Part shown: one piece after another, positions 54,122-64,000 of the stretch
How the letters are laid out: each line of letters begins with the position of its first letter
How positions within the stretch are numbered: the first letter of the stretch is position 1
NCBI GenBank assembly: GCA_022457065.1
Contig: JAJGBQ010000003.1
Location: 2,790,001 to 2,854,000, forward strand
DNA length: 64,000 nucleotides
Reading direction: 5' to 3'
Source: Curvularia sp. ZM96
Taxonomy: Eukaryota; Ascomycota; Dothideomycetes; Pleosporales; Pleosporaceae
Made by a program: the position numbers and the translations under genes
Notes under the pieces: model-generated
What the model was told of the DNA's origin: nothing
Seen by the model: the letters and a program-made list of their open reading frames with translations, nothing else
The model's database searches: none

Positions 54122-56947
54122 ATGGACTCGTACTCGTACGCCTATACACACTTGTTTGCGCGACAAACAATGCTAACAGTTGGCAGTACCACCCACGAGG
54201 AGGTCAGGCCGCCCGCCGACTCATACAGACGCCGCTCACCAGGTACGTGTCATGCTCCGATCTCCGGTCGACGTGCATCTTATAGTTTTGTTGTGCGTTT
54301 GCACAGCGCGCCACACTCTCTCGTCCTCCCGAGCCCAAGATCCTCCTGCATTACCTCAAGCAACAGCAACTAAAATGTATTTCACAGGCTCCGGAGACCG
54401 CAGAACTGGCAGAAGGCGATCGCGCTCACCCCAAAACATCGACCGTTATCAACCAGACCGCGCCCGCGATTACGATGGAACCCGTCGTGATGGCAATCGT
54501 CGCCGCTCCTCTCCTCCGCCAGTACAGGCTGGCATTGACCGATATGTGCCCGGGCAAGACAACTTCGCACCGACCTTTACAACAAACCCTGTTCCGAATC
54601 CAATGCACCTCGAGTACCAAGTCGGGTTCAATTACTTCGCGGAATGGTGGCGTGTTGAGCAACTTATGAAGGAGGAGAAGGAACGTGCTAAAAACGGCGG
54701 CCGTAAGCCGGGCCTCAAAGGCGAGCGTGAAGCCCGCGAGGAACGCGGCAAGGAACGCGAGCAGATTCAGGCAGCGTACGACGAATACAAGGAAAAGCTG
54801 CAGGTCCAGATGGCCAAGGCGTTTGTAGAGAAACACAAGAACGATGAGTGGTTCAAGGAGCGGTACGACCCTGACTACGACTTGGCATTTAAGGAGAAGC
54901 TCCGCCAGTACCGCCATGGTATCTACGAGGAATGGGAACGTCAGATTGATGAAGGCTACTTTGACGAATTCACCCTCGAGGGCATCTACAAGAACGACTC
55001 GAACGGAGCTGGTGGCATTGTCGAGAAGGAAGAGGGAGAAACCACCGCAGCCAACGAAGTGTTGGGTGTGGGTGATCTTTTGCCCTGCAAAGGTGGCGAA
55101 ATCCGCGATGAGACTGCTTTCCAGCCAACCCTACTCATCAAGACAATTGCGCCAACTGTCAACCGTGAGAAGGTCGAGGAGTTTTGCAAGGAGCACCTAG
55201 GAGAGGGCCCTGGTGGTTTCAAGTGGCTGAGCATGAGCGATCCGAACCCACTCAAAAAGTGCCATCGTATCGGCTGGGTTATTCTCAATCCTGGCGAAGA
55301 GCAGCCGATGGTCATTGATGATCGCGGCGATGGACGCGACATGGATGACGAAGAAGGCGCCATGGAAGAGAAGCCCGAGATTACCCAAGGGCAGCAGAGT
55401 ACCGCTCACAAAGCTCTCGAGGCCCTCAATGGAAAGACAGTAAACGATGAGGTTCGGGGCAACTTCACATGTCACGTGGGTATCCACGAGCCGCCTGCCG
55501 CCCCTCGCAAGAAGGCACTCTGGGATCTCTTTTCTGCGCCTGAGCGGATCGAGCGTGATCTTGAGCTTGCGGAACGACTGGTTAGGAAGCTCGATTCTGA
55601 GCTCAAGGCAGGTCATGAGGAGCAGTTCTCGAATGTTGATGGTGTCAGCAAAATCGAGCAGCGGGTCGAGGACCTGCGTGTCAAAGGCTGGCTCCAGCCC
55701 CCAGCAAATGCGCCAGCTCCTATCAAGAAAGAGCGAGACCCAGAAGAGTTGGAAGAAGGCGAAGACGAAACAATGGAGGACGACGAGGGTACCTTCGACG
55801 ATGAAGTTGACGACGAGGAGTTGCTGGTCAAGAAGAAGAAGCTGGACCTTCTTATTGAATATCTGCGACGCGTATACAACTTTTGCTTCTTCTGTGTTTT
55901 CGAAAGCGACTCAGTTCATGAGCTGATTCGTAAATGCGCGGGAGGACATCTCCGTCGGCCCCGTGCCAGCCTGACCACAGCTGCGAAGGCGACGGCAAGA
56001 GCGACTGCTTCCGGAGAGCCGTTCCCTTACAGGAAACAAGAGCCCTCGGGCGATGCCGAGAATGGAGAGAACGGCAGCCCAGTACAAGAGCGCAAGCCTA
56101 TGCGTTTGAGCACGAAGAACCAACAACAACTCCAACGGGCTTTCAATTGGGTCAAGACATATGAAGAAAAGCTCCTTCAACTGCTCGAGCCCGAGAACGT
56201 TGACATTCGCAAGCTCGGCGGCAAGCCCCTGGATGAAGCGCTCGAGGACGAACTTTCCCGATACGTCAAGCAAGAAGACGAGTCCAAGTGGCGTTGTAAA
56301 GTCCCCGAGTGCACAAAATTATTCAAGGGCGAGCACTTTTGGCGAAAGCATATCGAGAAGCGTCACCAAGAGTGGCTTGAACAGCTGCAGAAAGATGTAA
56401 GTATACGCGAGGATCGTCCGACGTTGATCATGCTAACATAACACAGTTACGCCTTGTGAACGCCTACGTTCTTGATCCTGCACATATTGCCCCGTCGCGA
56501 AGTGATGCCAATAGCAATGGCCATTTCCCTATGGGCAACCATGTTCAGGCCACTGGAACTCCGCGTGGATTCAACCTGGCCAACATGAGCATGGCGATGA
56601 CAGGTAACGGAATGCAGAACGGAATGCACATGGGCGGCATGTTCAACCCTGCCATGGGCGGTACCTGGGACCCTGCTGCTCACGATGACCGTGCTGGCCC
56701 CATGCGACGAGGTGGCCATCGCTTCAATAGCCGCACAGGGCCTTACGACCGGCAATCCCGGGATGGTCGTGGTCGACCTGCTGTCAACGGTGGCCGTCTT
56801 ACTCCTCCACGCGGTACCCGCCCAGGTCCTCAGCGATACGGCGAAGGTGGTCCAGGACCGGTGCAGTCTGTACAAGGCCGGTCGATCAAGAGTTACGAGG
56901 ATCTGGATGCTGTCGGTGGAGGGGGCAGCGGAGAGCTCAATTACTAA
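54122..56947 (+). CDS. ARS2/SERRATE zinc-finger protein (nuclear cap-binding partner)
   Basis: Four exons: 54122-54135 (14 nt), 54187-54242 (56 nt), 54388-56396 and 56447-56947, giving 859 aa. Exons 1-3 join to a Ser/Arg-rich N-terminus (MDSYSTTHEEV...SYRRRSPGSGDRR). 'FNYFAEWWRVEQ' and the helical region up to about residue 260 match the DUF3546 part of ARS2. A middle RRM-like part ('LLIKTIAPTVNREKVEEFCKEH...HRIGWVI'), an acidic stretch and the C2H2 finger 'CKVPECTKLFKGEHFWRKHIEKRH' follow. The tail is Gly/Met/Arg-rich. ARS2 (SERRATE, fission yeast Pir2) links the cap-binding complex to RNA processing and decay. Alternative in-frame starts at 54180 and 54375 were set aside because they lie in introns or the leader in this model. 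Confidence 0.88.
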
Positions 56948-58047
56948 GCAGTGTAATTAGCTGTGGCTTCTGGCAGGCATGGTGTAAGACTGTAGCAGGC
57001 TCGGCGTTGGCAGGGGGTTCTTTGTTTTCATTCGTTCAAGGCTACCACAGATTGCCTTGACAGTTTATTCGGAAAGGTTACTGGGCGGCGTCCTGAGAAT
57101 ATCGCATTCACATTGTCTTCCGGGACGTAATCATGTCCCCTTGCATAGGGAGAGCATCATGTACGCCTAGGTATATAAGTCGGCATCCAAATTGACACCA
57201 ATAATTTCAAGTGTGTGTTATTCATGATAGTAGACATTTTCACAGATTGTACAGTGACGGGGTCCAGGCTGCTGAAAGAAATTTGACTTCCGCAACGTGA
57301 CTCAGTTGGGCACCAGCCTGGGTGTGGAGCACACGGTCATCAGGAACAGGCAGAGAGATCCAATATCTTGGCTATGGCCAGAATGTGTCCAATGCCATGT
57401 TGGCTTGCAGGAAAAGGCTACTTTGAGTGCCAAGAGCGGTTTTTTGGCAGGCTAAGCGATACTATGGTCTCGGCAGTCTTTGGATGCAGTATACGCGTCC
57501 TCGGCTCTGCGGCTGCGGGACCCCTGGGCGAGGCAGAGCCACCTGCACAACGTAAGCATGTCAAAAGCCGCTGCAGTATCGAGATGATGCGTATGTACGT
57601 ATTGTTGAACGGACAGGGGGCATGCGAAATGAGGTTGTGCACGCGGCCAAGGCGCAGGAAGCCTTCGTGGATCCTTGCGGGTCATACGTCAACCCGGGAT
57701 GGTCGGCGGGGATTGCGTCACTCAGCCACACTCCACTGCGCGCTGCAGTTTCGGCCAGTCGTGGATGCTGCCCATTTCGAGTACAGAACGGGCGGTGCAG
57801 TCCCATTCTGTCCTCTCTCCTCGTTGTTGTGCCCACATCTCCACACTGCACCAGCCTCAGACGCAGCCACAGGTGCTACGACGTGCAGTTCCACGTCTCT
57901 AACACGCGCCGCCTCACGCCGCCAAAACCTTATAGCCTACCTGTCCATGCTGATTCCTATACGCGCCCTTCTTTTGCTTGTGTCGTAGCTCCTTAGCCTG
58001 TTGCCGACACCTTGCAGTAGTACTAGAGTATTAATATCAATTCGGTC
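56948..58047. other. Intergenic, 1.1 kb
   Basis: 3' UTR of ARS2 and promoter of the PX-domain gene, both plus strand. GTATATAAG at about 57171 looks like a TATA box, but no gene starts nearby, so it may be fortuitous or mark an unannotated transcript. Long open frames between 57368 and 57996 lack coding character. Confidence 0.45.
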
Positions 58048-61000
58048 ATGCCCACCGATTCGGGCACCCCGCCTGCCATTCAGCTCAACGGCGCGACAGA
58101 GCCCACCACCATGAGCCCTCAGACTACGACCACTCACCTCAGCGAGCCAGTGCGGCCAGCCTTGCCCACACGAAATGACACGAGCTACTCCAAGTTCTCA
58201 GTCTTATCCGTGCCGCCCGAGGGTTCCATCTTGACTGGCAAGCAGGAGCATTGTAAGTGCCCTCCTCCAAAGCACACAATCAGCGACGTGTAACTAAACA
58301 AAGCATACAGACCTCAAGCGCGAACTCATTTCTCGACAGACCAAGTACGAAATCTCAGAACTCTCCTCTCCTACGGCCTTGAGGCGCTTTGGCGCACCCT
58401 TTCGCTCCGATGCAGGTGAAGTTGCGCCCGAAGATTCCGAGCTACCCCTCCTCCGCTACATCTTTGTCAACCATGTGCGAAATTTCCCGTTTCTGGACAA
58501 GGCCAAGGAGAAGGAGTTCTGGCAGGACAAATTGCAAGTGGTAGGTCGCATGAGGTCATAGCCAGTGGAGACAGGAACTGACACTGGTGCCTACGATAGT
58601 TTTTGGAATCGTTCGCAAGCAAAGACATCTCGTCTTCGGAAGACCGTCTAGAAGAGACTAAGAGGAGGAAACTGGCGCTCAAGGCCGAGAAACTGGTTGA
58701 GCTCATGATGGTCTCGGGTATTCCGACCGCCTCGGGCTACGAAGAGAGGATTCGCTTTGCAGAGATGGAGATTGTAGACCGACAAGCCAACGAGAAGGGC
58801 CTCACAATGAATGCACCAAGCGGTCACTCTATCAACGGCTGGGATGTGAACGTTGCAGGTGTCAGAACGACGTCAGTGAAGAGACACCTCCGCTATCACA
58901 CCCATGCGGTAAGTCGGTATCCATACACAATGGTGTTTGTCTAATGTGGAAATTCTAGGAGTATATCATACGTGTTAGACAAGGCGATGGACAAGATATA
59001 TACATTGGCCGACGATACGCCGACTTCGTTCAGTTGCACAAGCGGATACGCCTGGAACTTCCCGGCAAGGTTCTCGCCCCGCTGCCCCGAAAGAACGCAA
59101 AAGACGGGATCCTGCAATCATACGGTGATGATGACGATGTTAGCTCTGTCTCGTCAGAGTCTACTCAAGGACCGCCTCCTGCCGAATCAAATGAGAGCAG
59201 CGGAGGCGGTGGCCTTAGGAGCTACATTTTTGGCGGCGGACACAAAAGGAATGCATCACAAAGCTCGCTAGGAAAACGCTCACCAAGGACTTCAACAGAC
59301 TATTCTTCATACAAACCCCCTCGAAAGCTGTACCGAGAAGAGCAGCGTGTTTCTCTTCGTGCCTTTCTCCGATCCTTCCTGCATAATGAGCGAATTGCAC
59401 ATTCAAATGCTATGGCTGAATTCCTTACACGCGACCCCATAGAAGTTAACGAAGAAGAGATGGAAGATATCCAGAGGCGAGAAGAAATGGACAAGAGACG
59501 CATAGAAGAGCAAAAGCAATTCTACGAAGTTGCGCGACAACGCGCGGCAGAGCTTGATATCCACATGGAAAAGTTCAGAAGAGAAATAGTAGAGAGCAAT
59601 GGACTTTCTCATCTGTTTCAGGAGATCAGGGTCAAGAATAGTATCAGAGAGCTCAAGCCGGAGTACCAAAAGTTTGCAGAATGGCTGCGGATAGAAGTCG
59701 CGGCCACTCTCTACCATCTCTTCCTAGCGGAAGACAATTCGCCAGAGCTTTTTGCACAGGCGAAGCGGATACACTCTCTAGTACCCTACGGTGTACTCAA
59801 AAACGTCATCAGGATTGCCAACCCTGCTGCCGTCATGAGTGGAGTACTGGATCTTTTCCTTGCACAACCTTTTGGCGCACGATCGCTGTTGCAACGCATA
59901 TTTGGTATGGCCATCAACGATGGTGTTAACTCTGTGCAAAAGACCATCACCACCCTTGCATCAACAAAAATCAAAGATGATGTGCTCTGTGACAAGATCA
60001 AAGCGTACGTACAGGCCGACGAAGGTGTTAAGGAAGCCATCCGCCAGGAAGCCGCAAACGACAATGTCGACGTCGTAGTGACGATACTGCGATCCGAGTA
60101 CTTTCAGCCAGAGTTGAGCCCGCAGCAGGTTGAGAAGGTGTTTAATGCTTACGTTGCTTGGAACAACGCTGTCGAAAATGTGAGATCGAGCCGCCTCAGT
60201 CGCGCAACTAGCCGGCGCAGCACTTCCAGCATATCTACTAACGCGACCGATCAGGTCGAAAAGGAAATGCGCGCAGGTGCGGAGCTTTTTGCTCACCTAA
60301 AGCAATACCTCAAGCTGTGTCTACGACAGAGAGATAAGCTCATGATGCTTCAGATCATTGAAGAGGTAAGTTTGCCAGAAGCACGTATCATGAGAACAGC
60401 GACTGACGGATGCTAGCCGACAACACTGCAATTGTTCAGGGACTTGTTCACCATCTTCTACGAACCCCTGGTCCGCGTCTACAAGTCTGCGAACGTTTAC
60501 AATAGTATTACTGATTTTGCCCTTTTCGCCGATGATACCATCAAGACGATTGAGGCTTGCCAGCGACAGGAAGTCTCAGCAGACCCCAATCAAACTGTGC
60601 AAGCGTTTATTGACTTGTGCGCCCGCCACGAGGACAACTTCTACAAATTTGTTCATGAAGTACACAAGCATGACAATGGGCTTTTTGACCAACTCATGGG
60701 CTGGCTCGAAGGTATTCTGGACTTCTTACGTCATGGTCCTGGAAGCGGTGGGAAGCTCGACATGAATGCACTGTTCCAGGGCGCTATAGACTCAAACTTG
60801 ATCGACAAGAACAAGGCAATCCGCGAGATTAATACCTTGATCAAGTGGCAAATGGCTAGGAAGAAGTGGCATCAAGATAAGACGAGACAGAAGATGGCCA
60901 GCGGCGATGAGCCTGATCCACTGATGGGCGGCATTGCTGGCTTCAAATCTAGCGATTTTGGCCTCAACGCGGTTTGTCCTCACCAACTCGCGAATCTTGG

Positions 61001-61254
61001 GCTTTGTACTGACACGACTGCAGATGGACCTCCAAGACCTGGAGCTCGATGACGATGGTAATGATTCAACCGATTCGGAAGACCTGGACGATGCAGACGT
61101 CGCAGATCCGATTGAAGCTGAGCGTAAGAGTAGAGCTCGGGCTGCAGACAAATTACGAAGGAAGGCAGGCGAGCCCAAGAAGCCACCTATCGTCGAGTTG
61201 TACAAGCTCAACGATGGGTTCAACAGCATGCTCCGCAGTGTGCTTGCATCCTGA
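58048..61254 (+). CDS. PX-domain/DUF3818 protein, Lec1 (YPR097W)-like
   Basis: Six exons: 58048-58252, 58311-58540, 58600-58908, 58959-60365, 60417-60971 and 61024-61254, giving 978 aa. The PXB-like N-terminal region (about 70-230, 'LPLLRYIFVNHVRNFPFLDKAKEKEFW') precedes a PX domain (about 240-420), 'EYIIRVRQGDGQDIYIGRRYADFVQLHKRI', whose RRY supplies the phosphoinositide-binding Arg. A Ser/Gly-rich insert interrupts that PX domain. A long helical DUF3818 region runs to the end. Yeast Lec1/YPR097W is a lipid-binding PX protein on endosomal, mitochondrial and lipid-droplet surfaces; the same general role is inferred. The last intron uses a non-standard donor (GTTTGT) but has a good CTGAC...CTGCAG 3' end. 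Confidence 0.9.
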
Positions 61255-61853
61255 GCTCATTCTGAGCTTGTCCGGAGCCACCAGGAGGGTTTCCGTCGTA
61301 TCCGTACTTACTTTCTCGACCTCTATTAGACCTCTAGAATTACAAAAGATCTAATGAAATAATTCAAAACATGTCATCAATGCTTTGCATGGATTACACG
61401 TGCATCTACTATGTATAGTGGCGCAGCGCACCGCCACTTAATCTAGGAACGCGCCTGCCGGATGGACGCTAGCGCGGCTGCAGCCCGGAGCTAGCAATCA
61501 GTCGCATAGTTGTCCTTTAGTGTCAGCCGAAGTGTCGCAACGTCCACGCGTTGAATTACTTACCCTTTTCTCTTTTCTGTACGATGATCCTGTGGGTTTG
61601 GCACAGATAGTGCTGCTTTTCATTCTTTCTCCCTTCTCGACTTCCCGAGTACTGTCAATTGCCCTTGCATCCTCGAGTAAACTCGGTCGGACGTTCAAGG
61701 TACGGCTACTCCAGAGCCACCGAGGCAGCGCTGGGTAGGACCCTTTGCACCCCACCATCTCGCCTTTACGTTTCATTCTCCGAGGGTGTCGCTAGTTTGA
61801 CGTCGAGTCCATTGCCCGGAAATCCTCTGCATTCACGACTATAGCCCGTCATC
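61255..61853. other. Intergenic, 599 nt
   Basis: 3' end of the PX gene and promoter of erv46. A pyrimidine-rich leader precedes 61854. No specific element seen. Confidence 0.5.
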
Positions 61854-63298
61854 ATGCCCGCCAAATCGCGATTCACGAGGCTAGATGCCTTTACCAAGAC
61901 GGTCGAGGATGCGCGCGTCCGCACAACGTCTGGAGGAATTGTCACGATAGTGAGCCTGTTGGTCATCTTCTGGTTAACTTGGGGCGAGTGGGCCGACTAT
62001 AGGAGAGTGACTGTCAGGCCCGAATTGGTGGTGGATAAAGGAAGAGGCGAGCGCATGGAGATTGCGTTGAACATCTCGTTCCCGCGTGTACCGTGCGAAC
62101 TGCTCACACTTGATGTTATGGATGTTTCTGGAGAACTACAGATGGGTCTTACACACGGTATCAACAAGGTGCATTTGAGCCCGGAGAAGGAGGGTAGCAA
62201 GGTCATTGCGGTTAAGCCCATGGATCTGTAAGTGTATCTGAACCCCTTGGAATGAAATTGGATATAGAAAATAGAAGCGAATACTAACTGCGCTTATAGG
62301 CACGCCAACGAAGCATCCCACATGGCCCCCGACTACTGCGGCGAATGTTACGGCGCGCCCGCCCCCACGAACGCAAAGAAACCCGGCTGCTGCAACACCT
62401 GCGAGGAAGTGCGCGATGCCTACGCCTCCATATCATGGTCGTTTGGTCGCGGAGAAGGCGTGGAACAATGTGAGCGGGAACACTACGCGGAGCGTCTCGA
62501 CGCAGAGCGCCAGGAAGGATGCCGTCTTGAAGGCAGCATCCGTGTGAACAAGGTTGTCGGAAACTTCCACATTGCGCCTGGAAAGTCTTTCTCCAACGGC
62601 AACCTGCACGTGCATGACTTGGAAAACTACTTCAAAGACGAATATGCGCACACTTTCACTCACAAGATCCACCAGCTTCGCTTTGGCCCTCAGCTGAGCG
62701 ATGTCGTCGTGAAGAACATCCAAGATAAACACCGCAGCTCTGGCCCGGGTAGCTGGTCGAACCACCACATCAACCCCCTTGACAACACCGAGCAACACAC
62801 CGACGAAAAGGCCTTCAACTTCATGTACTTTATCAAGGTTGTCTCGACAGCTTATCTCCCCCTTGGCTGGGAAGATGCTGCTCCTCGCTCTGCTAAGCAT
62901 GAAGAGCTCCTTGGCTCTACTATTGACGCTTCATACAAGGGAAGCATCGAGACACACCAGTACTCTGTAACAAGCCATAAGCGGAACCTGAAGGGCGGAA
63001 ATGACGAACAAGACGGACACAAGGAAAGAATTCACGCCCGCGGTGGTATCCCAGGTGTCTTTTTCTCCTACGTAAGTTGCGCTCTGCCATCCGACAGACA
63101 GATGAGACGTAGTAACTAACATTTGCATAGGACATCTCCCCAATGAAGGTTATCAACCGCGAAGTCCGTGAAAAGACCTTCTCTGGCTTCCTTGTCGGCC
63201 TGTGCGCCGTTATTGGCGGCACGCTTACTGTTGCTGCGGCTGTCGATCGCGCCCTTTACGAGGGCGTCAACAGGATCAAAAAGATTCATTCACAGTAG
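61854..63298 (+). CDS. ERV46: ER-Golgi intermediate compartment protein Erv46 (ERGIC3)
   Basis: Three exons: 61854-62227, 62300-63071 and 63131-63298, giving 437 aa. A short cytosolic N-terminus (MPAKSRFTRLDAFTKTVEDARVRT) precedes transmembrane segment 1 (about 28-43). A large lumenal domain with the cysteine cluster 'YCGECYGA...GCCNTCEEVRDAY' follows. Transmembrane segment 2 (about 400-422, 'FSGFLVGLCAVIGGTLTVAAA') and a short basic tail (NRIKKIHSQ) end the chain. Erv46 forms a complex with Erv41 that cycles between ER and Golgi in COPII/COPI vesicles and retrieves escaped ER residents. The two introns are 59-72 nt and close in frame. Complete and typical. Confidence 0.95.
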
Positions 63299-64000
63299 TT
63301 ATATCCCACATTCAAGCTACATAAGAAGCATAGGGCGGGGGCCCAATTTTACTGCATCTATGCAAAGGATGTTTTGTCTGGGGAGTTTCGGGGCGTTTTT
63401 TATTTGCCAGTCTCAAGATTAAGAGAGCTAGGTCTGTGTATTCCAGATAAAGAGGTTCTTGTAGGGGTTCGAAGGCTGGGTGGGCAGAAGTGTGTCGCGG
63501 AATAGAAGTGGTTTTCCTGGAATAGGAAGGAGTGGGGGTTTGTATTATTTAGGTTTAGCAATTTCAAGAGAGAATAAGAAGAAGTACATGCATAGAGAAA
63601 TCGCCTGTATTTTCTGTAGAGTGGATGGTGAGAAAGGGCGTTCATTTATCTGATAGGATGTTAAAGTGACCATATATTCGAGAATAGAGAGTTCAACCGG
63701 AACACGGACGTCTACATTGCATGAAGGTGGTTGGTTGTTTAATTTACTCAGTGCAATACCGAAGACATCACAATCATGGAGAAGGCGGTTGGTTTGGTTG
63801 GCCAGAAGATGTCTAGGCTGCAGCTATTAGGCAGTTGCCTGTCTGCCTGAACAAGAAGGCTGTCATGGGAGGCGACAATATGATCTAGTTATTTGACTCC
63901 CTAGGTTCATGTAAGTCAGATGAAGACAGCCTATCTTGTGTCCTGTGTTCGTAGAGCAGACCATACTGGGATCAAGACATTGTTGAAGCGAAGTAGCACA
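63299..64000. other. Right-edge intergenic region, 702 nt
   Basis: 3' UTR of erv46 and onward. No gene or repeat recognised before the window ends. Confidence 0.5.

Noticed and set aside
54180..54387. In-frame N-terminal extension of ARS2 from 54180
   Set aside because: It is read across the acceptor of intron 1 and the whole of intron 2; the spliced exons 54122-54135 and 54187-54242 give a better SR-rich N-terminus.
57368..57996. Open frames of 124-206 codons between ARS2 and the PX gene
   Set aside because: Several overlapping frames on both strands, no motif, no splice context; probably promoter DNA.

Overview
The window looks like chromosomal DNA of a filamentous ascomycete. Most introns are 46-140 nt, with GTAAGT-like donors, CTAAC/CTGAC branch sites and CAG/TAG acceptors. 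Genes are monocistronic on both strands, the gene set is eukaryotic housekeeping, and two fungal-type small-domain proteins starting 'LRLPAxLRxxIxxHV' lie side by side. I would guess a dothideomycete (Pleosporales-like), but this rests on overall resemblance. I see no rRNA, tRNA, CRISPR array or intact transposon. Exon boundaries below were worked out by hand from splice signals, reading phase and family conservation. Every multi-exon model given as firm closes in frame.

Layout. 0-5.6 kb: a coiled-coil protein at the left edge, a CUE/CCCH/SMR protein, and a Tvp38-type Golgi membrane protein. 6.1-11.1 kb: the mitochondrial ATP synthase alpha subunit gene (atp1), minus strand, ten exons including a 5-nt microexon followed by a 2,494-nt intron full of degenerate 66-nt repeats. 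11.8-20.8 kb: an Mpo1-type DUF962 protein, RNA polymerase II subunit Rpb7, the type II membrane dipeptidyl aminopeptidase B, a metallo-beta-lactamase-fold protein and an acidic unknown. 21.8-30.3 kb: a C2H2 zinc-finger protein, a small hydrophilic protein, two TFIID subunits head to head (TAF3-like and TAF7) and a ZC3H3/Red5-type CCCH protein. 31.4-34.0 kb: a Sel1-repeat Nif1/Dsf2-type protein with a 1-kb intron before a 31-nt last exon. 34.0-42.7 kb: mostly non-coding DNA around a bZIP factor with a hydrophobic segment. 42.7-49.0 kb: splicing factor Prp4, PP2C phosphatase Ptc7 and spindle-checkpoint kinase Mps1. 49.6-52.0 kb: two tandem related proteins. 52.5-63.3 kb: a TspO/MBR protein, ARS2/SERRATE, a PX-DUF3818 protein and the ER-Golgi cargo receptor Erv46.

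There is no operon logic. Recurring themes are RNA and transcription (Rpb7, TAF3, TAF7, Prp4, ARS2, ZC3H3/Red5, SMR protein) and membrane or organelle biology (Tvp38, Atp1, Mpo1, DapB, TspO, Lec1-like PX, Erv46, Ptc7). The most unusual structure is the atp1 microexon with its giant repeat-built intron, which also holds a Ser/Asp/Glu-coding repeat and a 168-codon antisense reading frame.
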